64,000 bases of DNA from Corynespora cassiicola (lineage: Eukaryota > Ascomycota > Dothideomycetes > Pleosporales > Corynesporascaceae). Below, piece after piece: positions 1 to 10,199 of the stretch. The first letter of the stretch is position 1. Each line of letters opens with the position of its first letter. The notes beneath the pieces were generated by a model, which was not told where the DNA came from, did not search any database, and worked only from the letters and a program-made list of their open reading frames with translations. A program made the translations under genes and the position numbers. The DNA lies in contig JAEUWY010000002.1 of NCBI GenBank assembly GCA_022059125.1, positions 3,968,001 to 4,032,000 on the forward strand, written 5' to 3'.

Positions 1-123
1 GGCAACTTCAACGCCCCGACACAGGAGGAGGTCGAGAAGACCAAGAGCTACCGGAGGAGGTCGCAGAGCAAAGGGAAGATCCAAAAGTTAGGGCTGAAGA
101 TCAGACAGCTGGGATCGCGGTAG
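1..123 (+). CDS. C-terminal end of an unidentified protein (partial)
   Basis: An open frame from base 1 reads 40 residues and stops at TAG (121-123). It begins GNFNAPTQEEVEKTK and ends in a strongly basic tail (KIQKLGLKIRQLGSR). The start lies outside the window. The visible part is too short to assign to a family. The charged, codon-biased character and clean stop favour a real gene end over chance. The next gene on the same strand starts about 660 bases downstream. Confidence 0.55.
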   Translation, partial: GNFNAPTQEEVEKTKSYRRRSQSKGKIQKLGLKIRQLGSR

Positions 124-785
124 ACGTTAGACGGCCAAGGTGCGACGTACGGAGTTGTATGGGATACCACGGGACTCTTTTACTTTGGGCTTGGCAGCAA
201 TATAGTTTTTACCTGTTCTGAGATGCTTTTGGGTGCCAAAACGTGACCCCCCGCCGTGGCAATGAGTTCCCAGGATTTGGAATGGGCTCCAAGGCGCGAG
301 GGTTGCTGCACCGCCAACGTTTCACGCGCGGCGATTCCGCGATACATGACATCATGGCCCATCATTGCCGCCCCATTTCTCCATCATCCGGATTGCACCC
401 CACAGCTGCACTCCACAAATCCAACCCGGGACAACCGCTTGGGCACTCGCTTGGAACCGCGCGCTCCAAAACTGGATTCTAATGTTCCCCATTAAAACGC
501 TGGCTAAGCACCCGTTTGGCAAAGATGGTTGATTGGCTGACAATCGCTGCCGCATCCGGTGAACGTGGCGCGGGTGAGGCTTGGTTGGCACGGCACCGTG
601 AATGACGTCGATGGAAGAGGAAAGCGCAACAAAGAATGCAGGTTAAAAGACGGGTTCCTGCTTCGTGCCCCTGGCCTGTCCGTTGTATCCATACTGCTCG
701 TCGTCTTGAGTCCCACACTCATACACCTCTGCCTCTACACCTCGTCTTCGCCAGGACACAGTCGGCCAAGACTCTACCACACAAC
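124..785. other. Intergenic region
   Basis: No convincing coding sequence on either strand. It holds the 3' flank of the truncated first gene and the promoter and leader of the gene starting at 786. Confidence 0.6.
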
Positions 786-1238
786 ATGGACCCACCAACA
801 TTAGCTCTCCCCGGCGTGAACGCCACCCAGCACAGGCACCGCAACTCGGAGGACTCGACATTTACGAGGCAGTCATCTTCTGGCTCCATCTCCCGCTCCG
901 AGCGACTCTCCTACGACGAGGACCGCCGGGAATCCAACGCTTCGGCCTTCTCACACGCACACTCCAACTCGACATCATCATCACACCCACGACGGTCCTC
1001 GGCCGCACAGTCACATTCAAACGCTGCACAAACGCGCGCAGAGTACCCAAGAGACGCCACCTACGACTCCGACGCACCTCCCGCATACCGCCCGGAGGGC
1101 CGGCCAATCGACAAGCACATTAGCAAGCGCGACTACGCCATCGAAATCTCGCGCATCATGGGCAGACAGCTCGTCAAGAGCCTCCGCCCGCAATCGAAAG
1201 CAGAGCTAGAATCGCACATGCGCATGAGCGGCGGTTGA
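786..1238 (+). CDS. Hypothetical Ser/His-rich protein with a PPxY motif
   Basis: A 150-aa protein starting at ATG 786 (MDPPTLALPG); the longer upstream in-frame start reads through leader-like sequence and was not used. The first 100 residues are Ser/Thr/His-rich and probably disordered. A compact region follows, APPAYRPEGRPIDKHISKRD then YAIEISRIMGRQLVKSLR, with a PPAY motif of the sort bound by WW-domain ubiquitin ligases such as Rsp5. No family recognised. The frame ends at TGA 1236-1238, but the +2 frame right there stays open to 1314 and encodes an acidic tail (RRLKQANPNADHEDDIDD), so the C-terminus may be affected by a frameshift or a sequence error. Confidence 0.6.
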   Translation: MDPPTLALPGVNATQHRHRNSEDSTFTRQSSSGSISRSERLSYDEDRRESNASAFSHAHSNSTSSSHPRRSSAAQSHSNAAQTRAEYPRDATYDSDAPPAYRPEGRPIDKHISKRDYAIEISRIMGRQLVKSLRPQSKAELESHMRMSGG

Positions 1239-1833
1239 AACAGGCAAACCCAAATGCAGACCACGAAGACGACATCGACGACAGCGGCGGCGGGAGAAGA
1301 GACGGTTCAATTTAGCAACGGGCAGGCCCGCATAGGTACCAGGCGTTTAGATAGTCCCAAATGGAAATCAACCTTCAGCGAGCCCACGTTTGGTCGCTCG
1401 CACCCCACGAATCCCAATCCCAATCCATCCACCCACTCTTGTTTTTCGTCCCTCGTGCTAGTGCGTGACGGCAACGTGCATGTGCAGCTACCAGGCAGCA
1501 GCAGCTAACCAAGCCTTGCAAGCCCCACGTGAGGCTGTAACTCAGGGCTACACACTATAGCGGCCGCATTATACACACGATCGCCGGCGCAAGGCGCAGC
1601 GGCAGGCCTAATGACGCAACCGGCTCTTTGGCACCGCAGATCTTCCCCTCCCATCAAGCGCAAGAAAAAGGAAACAGGACATGTACAAAGAAGGGCTGGT
1701 TCCTGGGACGCAGGTTTAAGATTCTCGATCCACTTTTAAATCACCGCATCGCAATCGGACTATTACATCCCCATCGAAACGAGGCTTGGGCAAAACAAAC
1801 TTGGTAAACAAACTTTCCCTTTGCTGGGCCAAC

Positions 1834-2230
1834 ATGCACTCCAAATGTACGCCCCACACACACACACACACACCATGCATTTTGGCTTTCGATTCAAGCA
1901 TCTAACGAACCCCACGCAGCGCACCCCTCCACCTCCACCCCAGAATCAACGTCAGAGGAAAGCAACGACCCCATCCAACACCCCCAGCCCTCCAAGCTGT
2001 CCCTCTTCAAATCCCCCTTCAAAAAAACCTCCTCCAAAAAGAAGGAAAACCCCCCACTCCCACCCGCCCTGCAAAAACAAATCGAAGAAATGGAGGCGCG
2101 CAAAGAGGCGCACAATGCTGAGCTGCGGGCCCAGGGCCGGAAACCGAACGGAGGAGACAAGGAGGGCAAGTTTGTTGATTTTGGGAAGGCCATGGAGGCG
2201 GTTACGGGGGCGATTGCGCATGCCACGTGA
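1834..2230 (+). CDS. Small hypothetical protein, Lys-rich with a conserved-looking C-terminus
   Basis: Two exons, 1834-1846 and 1920-2230, give 107 aa. The intron starts GTACGC, contains a (CA)n run, and has a CTAAC branch site at 1902-1906 and a CAG acceptor at 1917-1919; splicing puts the 13-nt first exon exactly in frame. The protein has a Ser/Pro-rich start, a basic stretch (LFKSPFKKTSSKKKE), a charged helix (LQKQIEEMEARKEAHNAELR) and a C-terminus FVDFGKAMEAVTGAIAHAT. The latter part looks coding by composition and by its clean stop. Function unknown. The short first exon is the least certain part; the large exon could instead belong to a longer gene upstream. Confidence 0.5.
1855..1873. 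repeat. (CA)n microsatellite
   Basis: About nine CA units, inside the proposed intron of the 107-aa gene. Confidence 0.9.
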
Positions 2231-2385
2231 TGAAGAGGTATATGGAGAGAGGTAGTTTTTGGAAATGATGTTATATTTTTTTCATTAGAGGGTATGGACG
2301 TGAGGTGTAGAGATAGGACTGACTACATGTATAATATCATAGACTTACTTGTTCGAGATATCCCGTTTCCAAAATTCCCCATTCC

Positions 2386-2406
2386 TATATATATATATAT
2401 ATATAT
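2386..2406. repeat. (TA)n microsatellite
   Basis: Twenty-one bases of alternating T and A between the convergent ends of the 107-aa gene and the dioxygenase gene. Confidence 0.9.
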
Positions 2407-2505
2407 CCTTGCCAATCTGCCAATATGTTGAGCGTGCGTGCTGTAGCCCCCAAACCGCATGCATACCCTCCTCTCTCCCCCTTCCACCTCAAAGCCTCAG
2501 CCCAC

Positions 2506-3777
2506 CTAATCCAGAAACCACTTGGGCACCTCAGGCCCCCACACCGCCAGCGTCTCATCCGCCGCCGGCCCCCACCCCACAGGCGTGTCCTCATTCACCA
2601 AATCCCCATCCGCATAATGCTCCACCATATTCCCCGAGGTATCCCACCAGTAGTCGAAAATCTGGGACCCGAGTATGTGCCTCCCGACGCCCCACACGGA
2701 CTTGTACCCCTTGCTGGCCAGCCACTCGTGCCCCAGATTCTGCGCGTCAAAGTCGTGCACCTCGAAGCTGCAGTGATGCACGTGCGCCGTCGGATTCCCC
2801 GACATGAAGAAGGTGTGGTGATCCGTGTACTCTTGTCCAATGTCGATGTGGCAGAAGACGGCGACTTCGACGCGCTTCGAGGGGTCCGCCGCGTCGGGCA
2901 CGAACAAAATGTCCGTGGGCGCGAGGTTGAAGGTGCGCGTGTACCACTCGAGCTGCTGCGCGAAGCTCTGCACGCACAGCCCGTAGTGGCCCAGCTTGTG
3001 CACGGCGGCGGGGCCCGGCTTGAAGCGCTGGAAGCGCGCCACGCGCGGCTTCTCCACCTCGTAGTTTGTCGTGAGGATCTCGGGCATGGGGCCGGGCGTC
3101 GCGGGCGTCTGGCCGAAGAGGAGGTTGATGGGGAAGGACTCGGGATCGTGCAGGGTTACCATGTGGCCGCCGCCGGGTGCGTCGGTGAGGTCTTGGATGG
3201 GAGATGCGCCGGGGAGCTTGGAGGCTCTGCCATGTAATGTGTCAGCTGGTCCATGACTTTGTTGAAGAGGAGGGAGAAGGGAGATGTCCTACTTTTCCAG
3301 CTCTGCGAAGCTCTCGACTTCAAAAGTGCCACCCAGGAACTTCTTCTCGCCCTGCTGCGCATAGTAGACGTACTGGTCCTTCCCGTAGCCCTTGAACCAC
3401 CTCTGCGTCTCCGTCTTCTTGGCCACGCTCATCCCAAAGTCTCGCAGGAAAGTCGTAATCTCGGCCAGGTCCGGGTGCTGGTAGCGCATGTGTACAAGCC
3501 TCCGCAGCTTGATTTGCGCATCGCGGTCAATGTTTCGCTCCGCCTGCCATTGGCGGAGCGGCTTGCGGACGTCGGGTATCGCCTGCTCTTGGGGAAGAGA
3601 GGACCCGCGGTTGGGTGATGTCTCACGACTTGGGTTCTGGGGAACAATGTCAGTGACTTGTGGAAAGATTGGGGCATGTTGCACCGTGGACGACGAGAGC
3701 TGTCTCGTCTAGGAGCTACATGTGGGGCCGCCGCGAACCTTTGGTGTGAGTTTCTCCTTGAATTCGTCAAACGTCAT
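2506..3777 (-). CDS. Extradiol (catechol 2,3-) dioxygenase, glyoxalase-fold
   Basis: Exons 3777-3739, 3636-3293 and 3226-2506 give 367 aa starting MTFDEFKEKLTPK. Extradiol dioxygenases of the vicinal-oxygen-chelate superfamily cleave catechol-type rings next to the two hydroxyls using Fe(II). The first half is a degenerate glyoxalase-like domain. The second carries the metal ligands: His in KLGHYGLCV (about 208), His in HVHHCSFEV (about 279) and Glu in GNMVEHYAD (about 330). The length and two-domain layout fit the two-domain type I extradiol dioxygenases. The first donor (GTTCGC) is weak, but the join restores the TPK-NPSRETSPNRG reading. The natural substrate cannot be read from sequence; breakdown of plant or fungal phenolics is a reasonable inference. 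No catabolic partners adjoin it. Confidence 0.9.
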
Positions 3778-4344
3778 GGTGGGATTCGGAGATGGGAAGA
3801 GGTTATAGAGAGAAAGAGAGAGCAGGAGATGACAGAATCAGCAGGTATGCTGACATTTTTCAAACCGGGTTGCAGGTCACAGCAGTCAGAAATGTCAATG
3901 GGATGTGGGGAGCTGCCACATGCCGAAGGGCTTATGTGGGGTGCCGATGCTCACTGTCCCATCAGCACTTAAGGGTGACGCAGCTTGCCACCAAAGCTCC
4001 TTTGTAACAGTGTGGTTCTAGATGACAGCTTTCTGAATTCGGCATTATTTCAATGCAAGAGAGTGCAGATCTATAGGGCCTCTGTGCGGACTCATTCCGC
4101 TTGGGATGGTAGTAGTGACAGGGCGTCTTATCGATAAAGGCGCTTTTCTCGGTGGAGCCGTCCTGGGCGAAAACACGGCTAGCGGCCGCACGCGCCAACG
4201 AAGACAATGAAATTTGAAGCAGCGAGAAAAATTCTTGTAGAATTGTGAACAGACCATTCTGACGGTGACAGAGCTTTCAAGTGGATAACCAACGACCATA
4301 TATTAGATTTAGTTGACCAGTCTTTCATCAAACAAGTAACCACA
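3778..4344. other. Intergenic region
   Basis: Promoter side of the dioxygenase and upstream flank of the tRNA gene. Short frames on both strands lack protein-like composition; nothing else seen. Confidence 0.6.
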
Positions 4345-4452
4345 TCCGATATGGTCTAGTGGCTAGGATTTGCCGCTCTCATCGAGAGTATCTGATTCAA
4401 CTAGTTGATTCAGAGCACCGGCAAGGCCCGGGTTCGATTCCCGGTGTCGGAA
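4345..4452 (+). tRNA. tRNA-Glu (anticodon CTC) with a 36-nt intron
   Basis: The acceptor arm TCCGATA (4345-4351) pairs with TGTCGGA (4445-4451), with one G-T pair and discriminator A at 4452. The anticodon stem TGCCG (4371-4375) pairs with CGGCA (4419-4423). The loop reads C-T-CTC-A, giving anticodon CTC at 4378-4380 for GAG codons. The T arm is CCGGG-TTCGATT-CCCGG. A 36-nt insert at 4382-4417, directly after position 37, is at the canonical nuclear tRNA intron site and would be removed by the tRNA splicing endonuclease. Confidence 0.95.
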
Positions 4453-4867
4453 TTATCTTTTTGCTCTTATTTTGGCCAGGGAGCTGTGGTGGGTGGTGGA
4501 TGGCAGGGAGAGAGAGAGGTTGAGGGGTATGTGAGTCAGTCCTCCTCCCAGCTCGGATGGTCTGGCGCGACACGGCTTTTCCGAATCAGGGCATTTGATT
4601 TTGAAGCCGACAGAGCGAGAATTAAATGGCAGTTGACTTATTTTTTTCTTAAAAAAAAAATGCTGGGCATTTGAGCTGGGGGCGTCAGGGCGAAGCGGGT
4701 CAGTCGCCAAGGAACGAACGAACATGACTGGACTAGCGAGGAACGAGCAGCAGGCCCTCGAAAGCGTGCAACATCTTGCTCCGTAAAACACCGGAACAGT
4801 GAACGTCTTGTGCTGTCAAGATGACATCCTTGGATAGTAACTAGATCCAGTACACACGACCTAACGC
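4453..4867. other. Intergenic region
   Basis: Between the tRNA and the 3' end of the nuclease gene. It contains a T-run followed by an A-run at about 4641-4661; the T-run lies about 190 bases past the tRNA, too far to be its Pol III terminator. No gene seen. Confidence 0.6.
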
Positions 4868-5884
4868 TTATCCCAAAACAACCTGCTGGTCTGAACTATG
4901 CCTCGTCTGATGGACTAGTTTGTTGAGCCAGGTTCCGAGCCTCAATGCTGCTTTGCTAATCTGCAGCTCGGCAATGGGGACTGCACCGGCTGCATACCCG
5001 TCTGTGGCTAGGTCGCTAGAGTTGCGGATGCGGCTGTAGACGTAGTCACAAGTCCAGCGGTTACTCTCGCGAGCCCAGTGTGTGGCACATTCGACGGCAG
5101 TACGTGGGTTGCTGCAAGCCAACCACATATATGGCGCTTCAAAGAATTGGTCTTTTCGGATGCGAGAAACAAGTCCGGCGAAGAAGGGATCAAGGGATTG
5201 ATTCGAGAACGGCGACGAGACTTTGGCAGCAGTGTACGGGATGTACCCATCCCAGACCTAGAGGAATTAGCCAAGACAAGGACAGAAAACAAGTATGTAC
5301 TTACTGCGTGCAGCTCTGTGTGTACGCCGCCAAATGTGACCTTGTAAAAGTTGCCGCCCGCAGCGCGTCCAGAGGCATGAAGCGGCTGCGCAATGTCACC
5401 CAGGAAATGAGAAACCCATTTCAAGGCGTAGGAGCACGTCAGATTAGTGCCGCCGCTCAGAGACCCACTCTTGACGGACCCAATGCAGTGTCTGAGTATC
5501 TCTGTCTGGTTTGCAATCGCCGACACGACGCATCCTTTTGGGGAACAGTCTCTCTTGTAGTCCAGACTACAAGACTCGGGCGTGTGGTCGTGCGCGTCTA
5601 TCCAGTGCCACTGGTACGAGAACCGGCCTTGGTCGGTGTGCGCGTAGCCGTCGGCCCATGCAGCTGCCCGACCAATGGAACCATTGTACTCGGGCTCAAG
5701 AATCTCCCCAAGGACGGATGCGGTATAAGAATCGAGGAACGTCTCTGCCATGAAACCGATCTGGTTGTGCACTGCATACAATAAGCGTCAGGCTTGGACA
5801 CGAAAAATGCGACATACCATCAGTATTCCAGGACGCAACGGGCGCTGCGAGCAAGCTCACTGCTGCTACTACTGTAATATGCAT
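4868..5884 (-). CDS. Secreted S1/P1-type zinc nuclease
   Basis: Exons 5884-5818, 5771-5305 and 5257-4868 give 307 aa. S1/P1 nucleases are secreted, three-zinc enzymes that cut single-stranded DNA and RNA and remove 3' phosphates. The first 18 residues (MHITVVAAVSLLAAPVAS) are a signal peptide. Cleavage leaves tryptophan as the mature N-terminus, as this family requires for zinc binding, followed by NTDVHNQIGFMAE. Further zinc-ligand motifs are HWIDAHDH and HFLGDIAQPLHASG, then GGNFYKV and ELHAVWD. Cysteines expected to form disulfides and N-glycosylation sites (NGS, NLT, NSS) are present. All three exon joins fall within or between conserved motifs without frame change. It is likely used for phosphate or nucleoside scavenging outside the cell. 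Confidence 0.93.
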
Positions 5885-6457
5885 GTTGGCGAGCCTTTGG
5901 TATCGACAGCTAAGCTCAAGCTGTGTGCATTCAAGCGTCCTTGACGCGACAGTAGTGTTCTACAGACCAATGAGACGGCGCATGAATACGAGACTTCAAA
6001 AAACGGCGTAGCGATCGTTTGATTTGGGGAGCGAATGTAACACAGAAAGATGGAGCTGGGTGTCTGGTCTGTCAGTAGACTGGACGGTCTGGAGCTGACG
6101 TCGAAGCCGAGCTGCGGAGGTGAGCTATGACGCCGGGCCTTGCCTAGGGATCGACGCAGGGCCTCTTGTGGCTAGTCCCAAAATAGACAAGTGTATCAAA
6201 TCCCCTTGCACGTTTAAGACTACCAAGATACAGCACCGATCGAACCATTAAAGGAAACTTGGTGTCGACTGTCTCCTGAAAAATACTATTCAAGATCAAC
6301 TATCTTGATTACCAGAGAAAATTGCCTATTGATCCTTTGCCTCATGATGTGGAGATGCGAGCACAGGGCACCTTCTAAACACTCTGGGGGCTGGGAGGGG
6401 CGATACAGTCCTCCCCCTGGGCCAGATATCTAGTGCTTTTTATGAAAGCTACATGAT

Positions 6458-6526
6458 GCTATTTCAACTCTCAAGATCAATCCTCCTATTGAAAAGGCTG
6501 TGTCGCGCCAAATATTTGATCTTGGG
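6458..6526 (+). pseudogene. Relic encoding a SRQIFDLGG peptide (copy A)
   Basis: A frame beginning after a TGA reads KLHDAISTLKINPPIEK and continues AVSRQIFDLGG up to the poly-G run. The nucleotide match to the copy at about 26947 differs mainly by G-to-A and C-to-T changes, as expected of repeat-induced point mutation. Parent protein not identified. Confidence 0.35.
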
Positions 6527-6541
6527 GGGGGGGGGGGGGGG
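6524..6541 (+). repeat. Poly(G) run of 18
   Basis: Eighteen consecutive G residues at the downstream edge of relic copy A; the exact length is prone to sequencing error. Confidence 0.85.
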
Positions 6542-6745
6542 ATATTGAATGCCTAGGTACCGCAGAGGCCGTAGCCTAAAGGCACGGTTCACGTGAACAA
6601 ACCCTCACCTAGCCAAACTGCCACCTAGGATCCCGCCACTTAGCCTCTAGACCTGTCACTTTCACTATCTATGATTTGCCCTCCACACCAACTAAACTCG
6701 GTACGCCCCTACTCGACTCGCGTGCACAAGTCTTAGTCTTCAACA

Positions 6746-7214
6746 ATGCTACTAAACGCGCTCCGGGCAGGCTACAGCGATACTCAGGCCCTACGATCTG
6801 CTGAATTTCGCTCAATGATCTCAAGGCGCAAGTTCGGTTCCGACTCCAACACCCGAAAAGACTCCAAGGACACCAAGCCTGCGGCTAATGAGAAGGGGGA
6901 CAATGACCAAACGCGCACTGAAGATGCTCGTCGCCGCGAGCAACTGATTTGGCTGGTCAAGCACTCGTTTGGCAAAGACGACGTTCGGCGCGAGCGTCTG
7001 CCGCATGCCAAGTGGCTCGAAGGCTTCAAATCGTCAAACGGAAATGCCAACAATTCTTCCAAATCAAAGGCTGACCATGTATGTAATGAATCTTGGAGTA
7101 GCCCCACTGTCTAGCCTCATCTTGATCTATCAATGCTTCTGGCCAAGCCTGTTGACCATGCTGAGATTGACCTGATGGCAGGTGAACACGGAAAAGGATG
7201 AAGCGGATTCTTGA
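6746..7214 (+). CDS. Hypothetical charged protein, upstream of an ankyrin relic
   Basis: ATG 6746 opens a 111-codon exon ending at 7078. A GTATGT donor (7079) and a CAG acceptor (7179-7181) join it to 7182-7214, giving 121 aa ending VNTEKDEADS. The protein is rich in Lys, Asp, Asn and Arg, with a helix-like segment ARRREQLIWLVKHSFGKDDVR. No domain recognised. Without splicing the frame runs to 7114. It lies just upstream of the broken ankyrin gene and may be the surviving 5' end of the same damaged locus rather than a working gene. Confidence 0.35.
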
Positions 7215-7436
7215 GATTATGGGAAAGTCCAAGTAGCCGGGAGGATTCGCGACATGAACAAATACTAATTGTTTGGGTTTCTTTATCAAGTTTTATTTGC
7301 ATGTCAGCGGCACATCATGGACTTATTTCTCAGACTAGCGGATAGCTGTTCCCACTAAGCAGATAGTCTCTAGGCTTTTTCATATCCCTATGCTATTTTA
7401 CGGTGTCTTTATAATTTCTTGACACAGTTGAAGTAG

Positions 7437-7965
7437 CAGCTTTGCTCGGAACGTCAGGCAAAATCATTCGAAGCCATACTTGATTCTTGTCCAACACTTG
7501 AGATCGACAGAATACTACCTCGCATCTCGAGAAAATGGTGTAGTGTTCCAAGCATACGACTTCTCCTTGAGCGAGGCGCAGACCCAAATTTCCTGAACAA
7601 ATTCAACGGATGGAGGCCCTTACATTATGCTCTAGAAGGGTCTTTCCAACGTCCGAATGAAGAGGCTATTGGTCTTCTCCTACTTCACGATGCTGATCCT
7701 GCCTTGTTGGGTGAATCCAGCAAGCACCCTTTAATTGTTGGCCACAAGTCAATCCCAGAAAAACTCCAACCTACCCAAAACCAGGCGGAAGATGCTGTCG
7801 TCACTACAACTAGCCGTTCGAAGCTTTGAAAAATCGTCAAGGGAACTGTAGAGGTAAGCGATTGGTATGATGCCAACAACAAAGGTTAACAAAATTGCTA
7901 CTTAGGAAGGTCATGTGAATGAGAAAATTCACAAGGGAATCAAAGATCACGCAGCAATGGGAAAG
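7437..7965 (+). pseudogene. Broken ankyrin-repeat gene
   Basis: The frame open from 7437 contains ankyrin-repeat signatures: IRLLLERGADPNFLN, then NGWRPLHYALEGS, then EEAIGLLLLHDADPAL. It is interrupted by an in-frame TGA at 7827-7829, after which the same frame continues KIVKGTVE to a clean GTAAGC donor at 7854. A CTTAG acceptor leads into 7906-7965 (EGHVNEKIHKGIKDHAAMGK) and a GTGGGT donor. A possible final exon at 8041-8055 ends in TAG, overlapping the alcohol dehydrogenase stop by a few bases. No start or 5' exon could be fixed. The splice sites on both sides of the stop suggest recent loss by a CGA-to-TGA change, an inference. Confidence 0.5.
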
Positions 7966-8051
7966 GTGGGTCCTATAATTCTTCGACGATCACATAGTAA
8001 TCATTATTGCTCATCTACTTGTCTACCACCCCCGTGACAGCTGCGTCTACA

Positions 8052-9299
8052 TTAGAACTGAATATACACCTTGATCTCCTCAAACTCGTTGAACCGCCTG
8101 TAATACTCAGGCACCTCCTCAATTCCGATCGACGCCGTAGCAATGAAGCTCGGATCGGCCTTCCCCGACGCAATCAAGTCCACCAACGGCGGCCCCACAA
8201 TCTTGGGATCCACCGGTCCTCCATCCATACTAAGATGCTTGCCCCAAAAGCTGCTGATGGGGAACGTAGCGTTGGGCGAAATGTCCCCGCCGTTCGGCGC
8301 GCCCGGCGAACTGGGCTGCGAAGCATGCACACCGACCACGCCAATGCCACCATCATACCCCGTCACCGCAACCATCTGCTGCAAGATGATATCCTCCTGG
8401 ATCTCCAGATCCGTGTTGAGCGCCTCGAACCCCACAGCGTCAATGGAGCGCTTCACGCCCGCCGGCTCCAGCGCCAGAATCTGCTCCACGGGGTCCGACT
8501 CGAGGAAATTGACGGGGATGGCGCCGATGGAGGCGCCGCGCTCGAGGCGCGCGGCCACGTGGTCGACGATGTAGACGGTGGATGCGCCGCGCAGGACGGC
8601 GCTGTAGGCGGCGAGCAGACCGACGGGGCCGGCGCCGAAGACGGCGACGCTGTCTCCGGGCTCGAAGTGCGAGTAGTCGACTGCTGCCCAGGCCGTGGCC
8701 CAGATGTCGGAGACGGTGAGGTAGGCCTGTTCGATGGTTGCGTTTGTGGTGTTTGCAGTTAGGGGGATGGGGAGGAGGCTGAGGTCGGCAAAGGGGACGC
8801 GGGTATATTCGGCTGGTTGGGGGTGTTAGTTTGTGCTTTGTTTGAAGGGCCATTGAGCTTTGATATGGGTTCCTTTTTTTGGGTTCTTGAAGTGTTGTGA
8901 AGGGGGATTGAGAGGAAGATGCTACTAACACTGCAGTCCCTGCGACAGCGCTGCTCCGTTTCCAAAGTAATCGCCCATTGACTCCTCTGTGGTCAAGTGG
9001 CCATGCGAGGGCGTGTCCGAGATGATGACATAGTCACCCACGTTCAGGCTGGAGACGGCGGAACCAAGCTCCTCAATGTATCCCAGGGCCTCGTGGCCCA
9101 CGTTCCAGGGGGGCGTTCCGCCAGAGTATCCACGGTAAATGTGCAGATCCGAGCCGCAAAGGGCCGACGTGGTGATGCGGACAATAGCATCCGTCTGGTT
9201 GATGATCTGGGGAAAAGGGAGGTCCTGGACCGTCATCTCAAACGGGACGCCCGAGTAGACGACGCCTCGCATGGTGGCATTGGCGGTCAAGTTCGACAT
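8052..9299 (-). CDS. Medium-chain zinc-type alcohol dehydrogenase
   Basis: Exons 9299-8930 and 8812-8052 give 376 aa; the intron uses a GTTAGT donor and a CTAAC branch site. The protein is an NAD(P)-dependent MDR-family oxidoreductase. The GroES-like half carries TTSALCGSDLHIYRG and NVGHEALGYIEELG, with the catalytic-zinc Cys and His-Glu. The Rossmann half carries the dinucleotide motif VAVFGAGPVGLLAAYSA, followed by VYIVDHVAARLE. The four-cysteine structural-zinc loop of classical alcohol dehydrogenases is absent; the stretch after GDYVIISDTPSHGHL has no Cys cluster. Overall it resembles the fungal formaldehyde/threonine dehydrogenase-like branch of unknown substrate. It is divergent from the bZIP gene with a 900-bp shared upstream region. 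Confidence 0.88.
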
Positions 9300-10199
9300 G
9301 ATGAACTTGGAACCCAGGTTTCAACGAATTGGAAGCGGATGGAGGCGGATGGAATTGCAATGCCACGAGCAGCAGAATGAATACTTATACCCATGGCACC
9401 CCTCCCTCCCTCCCTCCCTAGCTACACGGAAGAAGGAATCTGCGATGCCGTTCCGCCCTCTTCATCGATCCACGATAAAGACGACTGCTATGCCGTCATC
9501 CTCCCCCCTGCCAGTGCGAATTCGCAGGCATAGTGTGTTGAATGCCAAGCGAATCGTACAACCAGGTATAAGACCCAGTTCTAATCACCGCCCACTATCA
9601 CTGATGCCAAATGCCAAATGCTTGGCAATGCATGCTACTTGCGCGTTAAGGTCGGTGTATTCCGTTGCGACTTTCTACCACGAGGAGTGGTTGTAGGTGA
9701 GGGTTATGACATGTTTTCTAGGGTTCCGTCGAATGCGAGGCCTCATGACGCTCTGTAACTACAATCTTGCAAGTCGTCAAATTCTAGAGTATCCGTGACG
9801 TACCGAAGGGTAAGTTACAGCCACAAAGCGTGAAGGAGGCTTGGCATGGGGAACAGCTCGAGCCACCATCCGATGATTATCGGACTTGGACTAGAGCCAA
9901 GCTTACCGCATTATAAAATCCTCATATCCTGAACCTTCCAAGCTCATCCATCATCTACGTACGCCAGCAGTGAGGCTCAGACGAACGCAGGAACTTCGGT
10001 ATGATCTTACTGGATGCGGGGTAAAGACGGCCAATCAGACGACGCACATGCACGACCCAGGCCGCTAATGCAACCTGCTTACGCGCTAGGCCAGATATCC
10101 GGCCCATCAGCGGCATGCATATAGAACGCTGAAGATCTCCTGGTGTCACAGCAAAGCCTGTCATTTTTTCCCACTTGTTTTTTCTTGACTTGCCACAAG
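9300..10199. other. Divergent intergenic region (dehydrogenase/bZIP)
   Basis: Shared upstream region of the alcohol dehydrogenase (-) and the bZIP-like gene (+). It has a short CCCT repeat at about 9398-9419. No coding sequence seen. Confidence 0.6.
9398..9419. repeat. (CCCT)n short repeat
   Basis: About five CCCT units, roughly 100 bases upstream of the dehydrogenase start. Confidence 0.85.

Larger units (their letters stand above)
5885..6745. other. Intergenic region with a coding relic and an 18-G run
   Basis: No intact gene. A decayed stretch at about 6458-6526 reads DAISTLKINPPIEK and then AVSRQIFDLGG, directly abutting a run of 18 G (6524-6541). The same SRQIFDLGG peptide is encoded at 26947-26976. 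The rest is probably promoter of the gene starting at 6746. Confidence 0.5.

Noticed and set aside
2425..3237. 270-codon plus-strand frame
   Set aside because: Antisense to the dioxygenase third exon, which carries all metal-ligand motifs.
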